Shown: positions 1-8,191, counted from the stretch's first letter. The stretch is 42,785 nt of DNA from Syntrophorhabdus sp. PtaU1.Bin058 (GCA_002067975.1 MVRS01000236.1:1-42785); one strand, 5' to 3'. The notes: generated from the sequence alone by a model not told the origin. Program-made: numbers and translations.

Positions 1-43
1 ATGAAGAGAAGAATAGTACGATAAGACAGTCAATAGCAGAAAG

Positions 44-242
44 ACAGTCGATAGTCGATAGTGAATAGTAGATAGCAAACAAAAAAAGCAGGTTAAGGCT
101 CAGGCTAAAGGAGCTGATTCTTTGGTTTCTCGCTATTTGCTATCTACTATTCACTATCGACTATCGACCGGTTTATCGCTATCTACTATTCACTATCGAC
201 TATCGACCGGTTTATTACTATCGACTATCGACCGGTTTTATC
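44..242. repeat. Inverted heptad-repeat arrays (TCGATAG family)
   Basis: A plus-strand array (about 44-75) of 7-base units TCGATAG, TGAATAG and TAGATAG faces three minus-strand copies (about 140-173, 179-212 and 216-240). The two orientations could form a long imperfect hairpin with a loop of about 60 bases. The copies at 140-240 end in CCGG. The innermost minus-strand array runs into units CAAATAG and CGAGAAA followed by CC, the same cap seen at other arrays in this window. The last two minus-strand units (218-231) encode the end of the neighbouring peptidase gene. Bases 1-43 hold no convincing gene; they could be the 3' flank of an unseen gene. Confidence 0.85.
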
Positions 243-1720
243 AGTCTGAGGCAGATCCTTTCAATAATATCTTGTATTATCTCAGGGTCGGTACTGAAAT
301 TGTTTATCAGTATTGCAAAGGCCAGTCTCTCGCCGCCCGCTGTTGTCACGTAACCGGAAAGGTTCCGGACGTGGTTCATCGAGCCTGTTTTGCCCCTCAG
401 ATTGCCCTGAAGGGGAGGAGACTGCATCTTTTTCTTCAGAGTACCGTCCGTACCTGCTATGGCAAGGGAACCGTAGAATACACCGAAGTATCGACTCCGC
501 GCCATGTGATCGAGCAGGGCCACGATGACTTTTGGCGTGACGAGGTTGTACCGGGAGAGCCCGGAGCCATCGACAATATAGAGATCGGCGGCGTCCGCGC
601 CGATCCTTTCCGTGTATTCTTTAATGGCTGTTGCCGACGCCGTCTGGTTTCCTTCGCCCTTTTGCATCTTCCCTATGGTCAGGAAGAGTTGTTCGGCAGC
701 AAAGTTGCTGCTCCTCTTGTTGACGACCTTGATGATCTCAGAGAGCCGCGGGGACCTGTAGGTTGCCACAGTCGTCTCACCGGCCTCACCGGAGACCCCA
801 CCCCGATGCCCGCAATCTATGCGTCCTTGCAGGGAAATGCCTCTTTGGGCCAGTATCTCTTTGAAGATGAGCCCTCCGTAACAGGCAGGCCTTTCCATTG
901 CGACCATCACCCTGTATCCGGGATGGTCCACGGGCAGGCCCCCGGAGATGGTTATTGTATTCGTGCAGGGCTCTTTCCCGATAGATATATCATCCATGCC
1001 CTCCCTGTGGCCTGTCTTTGCGTTATTGACGATGACAAGGTCTCCGGGGCCCGGTTCGATGCGTACGGTGACGGGATCGCCGGCAGAATTGCCCGGCGCC
1101 ACAGTTACGGCAATGCAATTGTTATTAAACGAAAAGGCGTCGTTCGGGGCCGAATAGCAGAAAGGCTCGTCGTCCCAGCTCCAGCCCGGCCCAAGGGGAG
1201 TTGCCCGGAAGAAGGAACTGTCGATGACGATATTGCCTGTTATTGCCTGGATGCCTGACTGTTTCAGGGCCTCTGCCCAGTCCTCGAAGACCTTTGTGGG
1301 ATTGCCGTCATGGAAGTACCCCGAGATCGTGGGGTCGCCGGAACCGACGATTAGCAGGTCGCCTTTCAGGACGCCCGACTCGACAACGCCATGCCGCATC
1401 AGCTTGGTCTCATAGACGAAATCGGGCGTGAGATACTCAAGCCCTGCGGCAACGGTAAAGAGCTTGACATTCGATGCAGGGATGAAGCGTTGGCCTGCGT
1501 TGTATGAAAAGAGGACCTCGTCCCTGTCTAAGGATCTTACCTCAATACCGATGTGGCTCGATCTCAGAATATCCTCCTTCAGCAACTCCGTCAGGTCCCC
1601 TTTCAGGGAGGCGGAAGGTGGAGAGTGTCGTGACATTGAAGCACAACTGTAGAATGATATTGATAAAATTAAAATACAGATCAGGTGAAGGCACCGTTTC
1701 AGCACAGGTAATAATATCAT
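218..1720 (-). CDS. dacB: D-alanyl-D-alanine carboxypeptidase/endopeptidase, PBP4 type (peptidase S13)
   Basis: A 500-residue penicillin-binding protein of the DacB/PBP4 family, which trims or cuts peptidoglycan peptide cross-links in the periplasm. All three active-site motifs are visible: SNVK (about residues 83-86, nucleophile and lysine), SSN (about 337-339) and KTG (about 444-446). The N-terminus has basic residues, a hydrophobic stretch and a Cys near residue 26. The lipobox is weak, so it could be a lipoprotein or a simple secreted protein. I chose the ATG at 1718-1720; an upstream TTG at 1765 lies inside intergenic repeat sequence and adds a second hydrophobic stretch. No strong ribosome site is visible. 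The last codons (PVDSR-stop) are made of two TCGATAG repeat units, so the native C-terminus was probably replaced or extended by the repeat. Confidence 0.9.
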   Translation of the reverse strand: MILLPVLKRCLHLICILILSISFYSCASMSRHSPPSASLKGDLTELLKEDILRSSHIGIEVRSLDRDEVLFSYNAGQRFIPASNVKLFTVAAGLEYLTPDFVYETKLMRHGVVESGVLKGDLLIVGSGDPTISGYFHDGNPTKVFEDWAEALKQSGIQAITGNIVIDSSFFRATPLGPGWSWDDEPFCYSAPNDAFSFNNNCIAVTVAPGNSAGDPVTVRIEPGPGDLVIVNNAKTGHREGMDDISIGKEPCTNTITISGGLPVDHPGYRVMVAMERPACYGGLIFKEILAQRGISLQGRIDCGHRGGVSGEAGETTVATYRSPRLSEIIKVVNKRSSNFAAEQLFLTIGKMQKGEGNQTASATAIKEYTERIGADAADLYIVDGSGLSRYNLVTPKVIVALLDHMARSRYFGVFYGSLAIAGTDGTLKKKMQSPPLQGNLRGKTGSMNHVRNLSGYVTTAGGERLAFAILINNFSTDPEIIQDIIERICLRLIKPVDSR

Positions 1721-1765
1721 AATAATTAATATCAACCCAGATATTAAAGCAGCCGTCAGCAACAA

Positions 1766-1970
1766 ACCCGTAAGTCGTAAGGCGTGAGGCGATAGACTCC
1801 TCCGTAAGGCGTAAATCGTAAAGCGTAAGGGGTAAAAGAAAAGCCCGTTTACGTCTTGTCATTGCGAGGAGTGAAGTGACGCGGCAATCTCATTGATATG
1901 ATCGCCACGGCTCCGCTATCTGCTTTTTTCAAACCTTGAACGTTGAACATAGAACGTTGAACAGATTTTT
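1766..1970. repeat. Composite intergenic repeat: CGTAAG heptads, GTCATTGCGAG element, GTTGAAC heptads
   Basis: Three repeat modules fill the gap between the peptidase and glycosyltransferase genes. About 1767-1840 holds degenerate 7-base units such as TCGTAAG and GCGTGAG. About 1857-1895 holds an element starting GTCATTGCGAG and ending GGCAATCTCAT, a type of dispersed repeat found in many bacteria and seen again near 17136. About 1931-1968 holds units GTTGAAC and ATAGAAC and runs into AGATTTTT, just past the end of the next minus-strand gene. No gene or convincing promoter is seen here. Confidence 0.8.
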
Positions 1971-1972
1971 AT

Positions 1973-3613
1973 CTATTTATTATATACAAGACAACGTTCG
2001 TTCATACATCGAAGCACTGTCAGCGGCCTTGAGGTCTTCTCCTGTAGCACGGCGAGCCTCTTCTTCTTGAGCACTGTAAAGACACCTTTCTCCGAATTGA
2101 GAAGGGCGACGAGGTCATTGTCGTTGATAAAGATATCTTTCGCATCTTCGTATCGTGAACCCATCTCCAGTTCGCCCTTATAGGAGGCTATCAATACCTT
2201 TGACCGCGTATAAAAGGGCAATGTCTGGTCGTAGGCCGCATAGTTGACGATGATGTCCCGGCCGGTCTTCTTCTCGTTGATGACGGCAGAGAGTTCTTTC
2301 GTTGAGTTCATCCTGTCGATAACGGGTGTGTTTGCGATGATTGCAAGAACGAGAACGAGAGAGAAGGCGGTGAAAAGGCGGAAGATGATCGGGAACGTGT
2401 TGAGCCTCCGTACGATCAGCACGCAGAAGATGACAAAGGAAGTGATGGACACGGCAATAGAAAAACCTCTGAGGTCCTTCATGATGACCGGGGCCTCTTC
2501 CGATACGGTGTGGATGTATGTATCGAAGGCGGCAATAGACGGCAGGAGGGCGGAAAGGGCAAATACGGCGAAGATCACCATATAGATAGTTATCTCTGTC
2601 TTCTGTTGTATGCGTCCTTCCCAATGGCTGTGGATCAGGTGACCGATGATGATCGCAAGGGCAGGAAAGACGGGGAGGATATAGGGAGGGAGCTTTGAAC
2701 CGGAAAGGCTGAAGAAGATAAAGACCACAAAGGTCCAGATCGTAAAGAGCCTCAGTTCGCTGTTCCTCCAGGCGTTGGCGATGCCCCTCGGTATCAGCAC
2801 CGACCAGGGCAGGAGTCCGGCAAACAACACCGGCAGGAAGTAGTAGATGGGTCCCGACCGCTTGTGTTTTGACGTAAAGAACCTCAATACATGCTGGTCT
2901 ATAAAGAAGAAGTAGAGGAACTCCTTCTCCTTCAGGGCCATAGCGATGATCCAGGGCAGGGTGATGACTGCATAGATCGCGAGGCCGCGGAGGGGCTTTA
3001 AGTCCCTGAGAAAGGCAAGGTTCCCTTCCGTGAAGAGAAACATCACAATAGTGATGCCCGTGAGGATCACGCAGACAGGGCCCTTTGTGAGGGTTGCGAG
3101 GCCAAGGGCCACGTAAAAGAGATAGAGGAACCACCCCTTCCGTTCCCTGTAGTACCCGGCAAAGGCTATGAGCGCGCAAAAGAGCCAGAGTGTAAAGAAC
3201 ATATCGAGCGTCACTATCCTTGCCATCGCAAAGAAACCGAATGACGACAGGAGGACCACCGATGATATGAATGCAACCTCTTCAGGGAACCTTCGTCGAA
3301 GGGCGAAATAAAGGATCATGATGCATGCAAGGGCAGAGAGGGCGTTGGGGAACCGGAAGGACCATTCGTTAATACCGAATATCTTGTAGGAGACCGCTAC
3401 GGTCCAGTAGAACAGCGGCGGTTTTTCAAAATATCTCACATGGTCCAGATGGGGGACCACCCAGTCGCCGCCCTCGACCATCTCCCGCGGGATCTCCGCG
3501 TACCTGCCCTCGTCAGGTTCTTTCAGGGAGTAGCAGCCGATGCCTTGAAAGAGGATGATGTATGAGAGGATGAGGAGGACGGCAACATGTATGATCTGCT
3601 TATTCTTCTTCAC
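1973..3613 (-). CDS. ArnT-like lipid-linked glycosyltransferase (GT83/PMT type), copy 2
   Basis: A 546-residue polytopic membrane protein of the ArnT/dolichyl-phosphate-mannosyltransferase type, which moves a sugar from a polyprenyl-phosphate carrier to a periplasmic acceptor such as lipid A, glycan or protein. The first periplasmic loop has the acidic EPDEGRY motif (about 32-38) and EKPPLFYW (about 63-70), both typical of this family. About a dozen hydrophobic segments follow, then a soluble C-terminal region. It starts with GTG, 12 bases after the stop of the paralogue upstream, with no clear ribosome site, so translation may depend on coupling. Donor and acceptor cannot be read from sequence; there is no other aminoarabinose pathway gene in the window, so the name arnT is not justified. 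Confidence 0.88.
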   Translation of the reverse strand: MKKNKQIIHVAVLLILSYIILFQGIGCYSLKEPDEGRYAEIPREMVEGGDWVVPHLDHVRYFEKPPLFYWTVAVSYKIFGINEWSFRFPNALSALACIMILYFALRRRFPEEVAFISSVVLLSSFGFFAMARIVTLDMFFTLWLFCALIAFAGYYRERKGWFLYLFYVALGLATLTKGPVCVILTGITIVMFLFTEGNLAFLRDLKPLRGLAIYAVITLPWIIAMALKEKEFLYFFFIDQHVLRFFTSKHKRSGPIYYFLPVLFAGLLPWSVLIPRGIANAWRNSELRLFTIWTFVVFIFFSLSGSKLPPYILPVFPALAIIIGHLIHSHWEGRIQQKTEITIYMVIFAVFALSALLPSIAAFDTYIHTVSEEAPVIMKDLRGFSIAVSITSFVIFCVLIVRRLNTFPIIFRLFTAFSLVLVLAIIANTPVIDRMNSTKELSAVINEKKTGRDIIVNYAAYDQTLPFYTRSKVLIASYKGELEMGSRYEDAKDIFINDNDLVALLNSEKGVFTVLKKKRLAVLQEKTSRPLTVLRCMNERCLVYNK

Positions 3614-3625
3614 GATACCTATCCA

Positions 3626-5188
3626 TTACCCTCCGTGTTTCCGATAGCGGGCGAGGACCATTTCCGTGTCGCCTATCTTCTCTTCCAGGACTATGTCGGT
3701 GTCTGTCAGGGCCTTGCGCGCCTCCCCGATGTCCCGCTTCCGGGTCACCAGATAGAACTCATCGAGCCGTTGCCTTAGTTGCTGCAATTCCCCGGTCCTG
3801 TGTTCATCGACATGGATGGCCTGTTTCCCTGTATAGTATATGTAAACGCCCCTCATGCTGCCATAGTAGACCCACGGCGTATCCTTTTGCAAATAATGAC
3901 TGACCTTCTCGCAAAAAGCCCGCGGCGATTTATAGTGGTTCAATTTGTCGTATATCCATATATTGGCTGTCATGTAAGTCATTGAGAGGAAGACGAAGAG
4001 AATACAGGCAACCGCCTCTGTCCTTTTCAGCAAGGCAGACCATGCAATTCCTGTTGCAACGAGCAGGGACAGGATGCCGATAGCGATCCTTTCAGGACGG
4101 AATTCCCCGTACATCGCTGTCTTTACGGCGATAAGGATGATGCCGAGGGCAAGGAAGATTGTCGCGAGCAGCGCGGATACGTAAAAGACATATTTTTTGT
4201 GTTCCGTCGTGAATGCCCGGGCGGTCATCAGTGCCATGGCAGGCAGAAGCGGGATCATGTACTTGCTGATCTTTCCGGACGAAAGCGAAAAGAACAGGAA
4301 CATCCATAGAAACCAGATGAGGAAGAAGCGCATACCGGGATCATCTTTCCAGCCCTTTACGGCAAGGTAGATACCCATGGGGAGAAAGAGGCTCCAGGGG
4401 AAGTAATCAAGGGGGAGGGTGGTGAAATAGTAATATATGGGCCGCTTGTGGCTCCATGCGTCAAAGAACCGCGTGATGTTCTGATGGATAATGTTCTCCT
4501 GGAGGTAAGGGAAACCTTCCTTCACATAGACCAGCAGGTACCACGGCACGATTATCAGCAGAAAGATACATATGCCGATAGCGGTCTCTTTCCTTTTAAA
4601 GATACGGAGGTCTCTCTGCGACCAGCAATATATGAGAATAACGGGCAATATGAGGATCACCGCCAGAGGCCCCTTGGTCATAAAGGCGAGCCCGGCAAGG
4701 ACATAGAAAAGGATGTACGGGAGCCTCTTTCCCTGATGATAGAACCGGAAAAAGCACAAAAGACTTGATGCGACAAGGGCGGCAAAGACCATATCGACCT
4801 GCAGGTATCGTGCCTGCCAGTAGTAAAGAGGAGAGCTTATGAGGATGAGCGTGGCGAGAAGCGCCTCCTTTTCCCCGAAGGACCTGGAGGCGACATAGAG
4901 GAGGAGAAGGGCTGCCAGCAAGGCAGCCAATGCGGTGGGGATGCGCATCGATGCTTCGTCCCTGAGGGGACTGAAGACCTTTGCCGACAGGTAGTTCAGG
5001 TAATAGAAGAGGGGAGGCTTTTCACCGTAGGGCTTGCCGTTTAAGTGCGGTACGATCAGGTTGTCGCCAAGCTCTTTTGTGATCTGCGCGAAATCCCCTT
5101 CGTCAGGGGCCCAGAAGTCTCTTGACTGTATGTTGGAGAAAAAGAGTAGGACCGCGATGATACAGGTGATCAGGAAGATCTTTTTCAT
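3626..5188 (-). CDS. ArnT-like lipid-linked glycosyltransferase (GT83/PMT type), copy 1
   Basis: A 520-residue paralogue of the next gene, with the same layout: APDEGDF (about 27-33) and GEKPPLFYY (about 55-63) in the first periplasmic loop, many membrane segments and a C-terminal soluble part. The ATG at 5186-5188 overlaps the upstream kinase stop in an ATGA junction, so the two genes are translationally coupled. The two copies are clearly diverged, which suggests different acceptors or donors rather than a recent duplication. Function as a periplasmic glycosyltransferase follows from the family; the sugar is unknown. Confidence 0.88.
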   Translation of the reverse strand: MKKIFLITCIIAVLLFFSNIQSRDFWAPDEGDFAQITKELGDNLIVPHLNGKPYGEKPPLFYYLNYLSAKVFSPLRDEASMRIPTALAALLAALLLLYVASRSFGEKEALLATLILISSPLYYWQARYLQVDMVFAALVASSLLCFFRFYHQGKRLPYILFYVLAGLAFMTKGPLAVILILPVILIYCWSQRDLRIFKRKETAIGICIFLLIIVPWYLLVYVKEGFPYLQENIIHQNITRFFDAWSHKRPIYYYFTTLPLDYFPWSLFLPMGIYLAVKGWKDDPGMRFFLIWFLWMFLFFSLSSGKISKYMIPLLPAMALMTARAFTTEHKKYVFYVSALLATIFLALGIILIAVKTAMYGEFRPERIAIGILSLLVATGIAWSALLKRTEAVACILFVFLSMTYMTANIWIYDKLNHYKSPRAFCEKVSHYLQKDTPWVYYGSMRGVYIYYTGKQAIHVDEHRTGELQQLRQRLDEFYLVTRKRDIGEARKALTDTDIVLEEKIGDTEMVLARYRKHGG

Positions 5189-5712
5189 ACATGGTTCTTT
5201 ACGATGCTGTCGAGGTCGTTCACGGCGTCTTCCATACCGCGGGTATTCAGGACGTAGCCGTCGGCAAGGGCAACCGGTACGGCAGCACCGTATGCGATCT
5301 CCCTCATATCCCTGTCGTTAAAGGCATCGGCTGAATCGTCCGATCTTCCCCGTGACATGATCCTTTCCAGCCTCAGTTTCCGTGGGGCCAAGAAGGCGAC
5401 CACCACACACTCAACGCTTTCCCTGATAAGCGTTACCTCCTGCAGCGAGCGTATGCCCTCCATGAAGACAATGTTGTTTTTTGATTCCATTACGCGCGAG
5501 AGGACCAGCCGCGTGACGCCCATGCCGTCGGTGCCCCGTAATTGCGTTGAGACCATAGCGGTATTTTCTGCGTTCGGCTCCAGTCCCTGTCTTTTCACTT
5601 CTTCACGGACCGCGTCGCCGGTGGCAAAATAGGGGATCTGCCTTGATTCGGCGTAGCTCCTCGCAATGTTCTTACCCGATGCGGGCATCCCGACAATAAC
5701 AAAAAGTATCAT
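5185..5712 (-). CDS. UPF0200/CoaE-like P-loop nucleotide kinase
   Basis: A 175-residue P-loop protein resembling the UPF0200 family, best known from archaea, and related to dephospho-CoA and adenylate kinases. It has an N-terminal P-loop GMPASGKN (residues 8-15), then a GDAVREE motif (32-38) and an LRG/GMGVTR region typical of the family. The C-terminal half has the shape of a nucleoside monophosphate kinase lid. The Walker A motif ends in Lys-Asn instead of Lys-Ser/Thr, which removes the usual Mg2+ ligand. The start is supported by GGGAGG just upstream. It is the first gene of an ATGA-coupled operon with two membrane glycosyltransferases, so a role in activating a precursor is possible but not shown. 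The substrate is unknown. Confidence 0.75.
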   Translation of the reverse strand: MILFVIVGMPASGKNIARSYAESRQIPYFATGDAVREEVKRQGLEPNAENTAMVSTQLRGTDGMGVTRLVLSRVMESKNNIVFMEGIRSLQEVTLIRESVECVVVAFLAPRKLRLERIMSRGRSDDSADAFNDRDMREIAYGAAVPVALADGYVLNTRGMEDAVNDLDSIVKNHV

Positions 5713-5805
5713 TCGACCTCCCTGTATTCATGCGGGGAGCGATTGGCAATTGTTCCCTGCATGGCGTGACCGCAATAGTGTATGGTGTCTTCGTCATAGT
5801 ATAAA

Positions 5806-6179
5806 AAAGGGGTAGACTGTAAGCCGGGTTCTGTCTCCCGCCTTGGGGCGGGACGGTGATCATTTCTCTTATTGATCCAGGTTGCCCTGAATCTATTGCG
5901 GCCTACCCGGGTATTTGGACGGGCCATCCTTGTCGCGCCAAGGCGCGACACCCTTTTTGGCCTTGCATCAGATGGGGTTTACCAAGCTGTCTGGTCACCC
6001 AGGCACTGGTGAGCTCTTACCTCACCTTTTCACCCTTACCCCGTCTTGCAACGGGGCGGTGTCTTTTCTGTGGCACTTTCCTTAGGGTTGCCCCCAGTCC
6101 CCGTTAAGGACCATCCTGCCCTTTGATGCCCGGACTTTCCTCTCCGCTAAAAACAGAGCGATCACCCGTCTACCCCTTT
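5806..6179 (-). ncRNA. rnpB: RNase P RNA (bacterial type A)
   Basis: The catalytic RNA that matures tRNA 5' ends. On the minus strand the conserved 5' segment GAGGAAAGTCCGGGC (complement of 6128-6142) and the 3' segment ACAGAACCCGGCTTA (complement of about 5819-5833) are both present, with CCACAGAAA and GGTAAACCCC-type conserved blocks in between. The outermost helix P1 pairs AAGGGGTAGAC at the 5' end with GTCTACCCCTT at the 3' end, followed by a T run that probably ends the transcript. The 5' strand of P1 overlaps the last codons and stop of the RNase HI gene. I see no strong promoter of its own, so it may be cut from the upstream operon transcript. Confidence 0.96.
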
Positions 6180-6568
6180 CTTATCGCTTCCTTTGCAAGC
6201 CTGTCGGCTATTGTATTCCTTTCCCTCGGGATATATTGTACCGTAAAGTGGTGAAAATTGCTTACAATATTCTTAATAGTTGCAACATATGCCCTTAAGT
6301 TCTCATTTTTGATCTTGAACTTCCCCAGTACCTGGTTGGCGAGGAGGAGGGAATCGGTATAGACCGATATATCCAGGACCTTTGCCTCCTGCGCCTTTTT
6401 CAGGGCAAAGAGGAGGGCTTCATATTCTGCCATGTTATTCGTCATGTGGCCAAGGAAGATGTTGTCGCGGAAAAGCTCTTTGTTCTCGTCGTCGAACACA
6501 ACCAGGCCTGCACCCGATCGCCCGGGGTTGCCGGAAGAAGCGCCATCGATGTACATATGCCAGTGCAT
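6170..6568 (-). CDS. Ribonuclease HI family protein
   Basis: A 132-residue RNase H-fold nuclease, which cuts the RNA strand of RNA-DNA hybrids. The four acidic active-site residues are visible: D8 (in YIDGASSGNPG), E48 (NNMAEYEAL), D72 (VYTDSLLL) and D122 (TIADRLA). It is shorter than E. coli RNase HI and resembles the compact Bacillus/archaeal-like group that lacks the basic protrusion. Its start codon shares an A with the upstream stop (TAATG), so it is coupled to the zinc-ribbon gene. Its stop TAG lies inside the P1 helix of RNase P RNA. Whether it works on R-loops, primers or other hybrids is not shown. Confidence 0.93.
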   Translation of the reverse strand: MHWHMYIDGASSGNPGRSGAGLVVFDDENKELFRDNIFLGHMTNNMAEYEALLFALKKAQEAKVLDISVYTDSLLLANQVLGKFKIKNENLRAYVATIKNIVSNFHHFTVQYIPRERNTIADRLAKEAIRKG

Positions 6569-7278
6569 TATTCGCTATCTGTGAAATAGAGGATACGGTT
6601 GCAGCTGGGGCACTGTATGAGCCTTTTGTTCTTCGTTACCTCTATGAAAAGCTGCGGGGGGATATTCATGAAACAACCCAGGCACACCCCGTTCTTGACA
6701 TTCGTTACGGCTATACCGCCGCGCCTCACCTTGAGCATATCGTATTTCGACCTCAGCTCATTGCTGACAACAGAAAGGAGGTTATCCCTTTGCACCTTCA
6801 GCTCTCCGATGATCTTGTCCATCGATTGGACCTCCGTGTCCAATCTTGCCTTTTCAACCTCAATGTCCTTCCCGCGTTTCTGGAGTTTCACCTGTGATGA
6901 TTCGTAATCCTTTTTCAGTTCCTCGATCTTTTCCATAAGCGTGAGGATATCTTCTTCCGTCTTGTCGTTCGTTGCCTTTGCAGCCTCTATCTCTTTTAAA
7001 AGGGCCTGATATTCTTTGTTTGTTTTTACCTCGTAGAGCTTTGATTCGATCTTTTTGATCTTGTCCTTGTCCACATCCAGTTCTTTTTCCTTTTTTTTCC
7101 TTTCTTTCTCCAATTCCTCAAAGATCGTCTTTTCCTTTTCCAATCTTTCTTTTAATTGTTTCAGTTCCTCATCCATTTCCTGCAATTTTTTTGGCGCTGT
7201 CTGTCGTTTTGTTTCCTTTTCTATGATCTGTAATTCTATCTTTTGTGCCTCGTAAAGCGTGCCAAGTTCATGCTCCAA
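6568..7278 (-). CDS. Coiled-coil protein with C-terminal C4 zinc ribbon
   Basis: A 236-residue protein made mostly of charged heptad-like coiled coil (about 10-170, rich in Lys, Glu and Leu) followed by a zinc ribbon with C199, C202, C223 and C226. This matches the zf-RING_7/CT398-type family, often encoded next to RNase H or RNase P genes in bacteria. The fold suggests a nucleic-acid or protein tether, but the molecular function is unknown. The start is TTG at 7276-7278; no in-frame ATG is nearby and a GGAGGT sits 5 bases upstream, which supports it. It heads a short operon with RNase HI and rnpB. Confidence 0.88.
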   Translation of the reverse strand: MEHELGTLYEAQKIELQIIEKETKRQTAPKKLQEMDEELKQLKERLEKEKTIFEELEKERKKKEKELDVDKDKIKKIESKLYEVKTNKEYQALLKEIEAAKATNDKTEEDILTLMEKIEELKKDYESSQVKLQKRGKDIEVEKARLDTEVQSMDKIIGELKVQRDNLLSVVSNELRSKYDMLKVRRGGIAVTNVKNGVCLGCFMNIPPQLFIEVTKNKRLIQCPSCNRILYFTDSE

Positions 7279-7296
7279 GTGCGACCTCCAAAATTT

Positions 7297-7341
7297 TAAA
7301 GGGGGTGAACCTTATGGTCACCCCCTTTAAGAAAGTTTTTT
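7297..7341. terminator. Hairpin with T run between tRNA and zinc-ribbon gene
   Basis: A near-perfect hairpin pairs AAAGGGGGTGA (from 7298) with TCACCCCCTTT (to 7328), with one bulge near the loop. On the plus strand it is followed by a TTTTTT run (7336-7341). On the minus strand the flank is TTAAAATTTT, a weaker tail, directly before the ribosome site of the zinc-ribbon gene. It could end the minus-strand tRNA transcript or act as a leader hairpin for the downstream gene. Which direction it works in is not clear. Confidence 0.6.
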
Positions 7342-7381
7342 AATATCTGTTTTGCAATATTTTCGTATCATATACGTTATT

Positions 7382-7454
7382 TGGGCCCACCTGGGTTCGA
7401 ACCAGGGGCCTACCGGTTATGAGCCGGTGGCTCTTCCAGCTGAGCTATGGGCCC
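7382..7454 (-). tRNA. tRNA with CAU anticodon, probably tRNA-Ile2
   Basis: A complete cloverleaf on the minus strand. The acceptor stem pairs GGGCCCA with TGGGCCC, the D arm is GCTC/GAGC, the anticodon arm is ACCGG-CTCATAA-CCGGT, and the T arm has the TTCGAAC loop. The anticodon is CAU. The pairs C4-G69 and C5-G68 and the CGGCTCATAACCG anticodon arm resemble lysidine-type tRNA-Ile2 more than elongator tRNA-Met. The 3' CCA is not encoded and must be added after transcription. Confidence 0.96.
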
Positions 7455-7593
7455 GCTGGATTATAGATTAAACGATAACGGTGTTTTTGTCAAGGTCGCG
7501 AAAGAGAGAATGACACGGTTTGAAGTTTATTGAAAATTCTGATAGATATTATCTCAAAACAGTTGCTATAGTATACATCTCAAAGGGTTTTTT

Positions 7594-7950
7594 ATGGAGA
7601 AAGAGAAGAAGGCGGGTATTATCCTCATCGTGATAGGCATATGCATACCCCTTCTGTCGCTGCCTTTTGTGACGGGTTTTGAACGGCACAAGGGGTTTCT
7701 CAGGAACGTATACGAGACCGGGATACCGTTGGTTGACCCTGAAAAGAGTGGAGCAGGTATAAGGCCAGAGACAGAAAGGCCAAAGTCGGAAAGGCCAAAG
7801 ACGGAAGGTGCAAAGGACACAAGGTCTTTCGTAGAGAGGTTTACGCCCAGGATGCTGCCCTTGCGGTACATCCTTGCCCTTGGTGTTTTCCTTATATTCC
7901 TGGGTATTCTGAGGATAGACAAGGCGTTGAACAGGAAGGGCGGCGAATAG
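7594..7950 (+). CDS. Small two-helix membrane protein, unknown function
   Basis: A 118-residue protein with a hydrophobic helix near the N-terminus (about 7-25) and another near the C-terminus (about 90-108). Between them lies a polar linker with repeated E-R-P-K-S/T units (about 58-72), which looks like a short degenerate tandem repeat. The topology suggests both ends inside the cytoplasm with a periplasmic linker. I do not recognise a family. The ribosome site is weak (AAAGGG). Its stop TAG lies in a GCGAATAG context just before a heptad-repeat array. Confidence 0.6.
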   Translation: MEKEKKAGIILIVIGICIPLLSLPFVTGFERHKGFLRNVYETGIPLVDPEKSGAGIRPETERPKSERPKTEGAKDTRSFVERFTPRMLPLRYILALGVFLIFLGILRIDKALNRKGGE

Positions 7951-7961
7951 TAAAAGAGCAG

Positions 7962-8088
7962 TGAATAGTATATCGTATTTCGTATATAGTGAATTGCAAA
8001 AGTGCCCTTTAAGCACCTGCAATGTCTATATACTGTAGACAGACCGAGCTTTCTGGCTGAGAGCTGAATGCTGACCGCTGTCGGCTGG
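7962..8088 (+). repeat. Heptad arrays (TATATCG/TATATAG and GCTGA types)
   Basis: Five in-register 7-base units run from 7962 to 7996: TGAATAG, TATATCG, TATTTCG, TATATAG and TGAATTG. A second, different array runs from 8054 to 8088: TGGCTGA, GAGCTGA, ATGCTGA, CCGCTGT and CGGCTGG. Both follow the small membrane protein gene and carry stop triplets (TAG or TGA) on its coding strand. The rest of 7951-8191 is AT-rich leader sequence of the malic enzyme gene. Confidence 0.8.
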
Positions 8089-8191
8089 TTCTCGAACATT
8101 TTGTCAAATTTTCGTTCCATTTTTTCTGAATTCTTTATAGAATGTCTTTTGACATAAAAATGTCGCTCAACTATTGAGGAGGGGAGGAATT

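Noticed and set aside
122-1258. Long plus-strand open frame of 378 codons with LSTIHYRLSTGL repeats at its start
   Set aside because: It is antisense to the PBP4-like gene, whose active-site motifs are intact; the start is only the stop-free strand of the heptad repeats.
2178-3179. Second minus-strand open frame of 333 codons inside the ArnT-like gene
   Set aside because: It is rich in Arg, His and Pro, has no membrane segments or motifs, and lies in another frame of a clear membrane protein gene.
5672-6107. Small open frames on both strands between the kinase and RNase HI genes
   Set aside because: The stretch is RNase P RNA, with conserved ends and P1 helix.
8149-8177. TTGACA with TATTGA 17 bases on, as a promoter for malic enzyme
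   Set aside because: The transcript would begin inside the ribosome site GGAGGGGAGG, which makes it unlikely.
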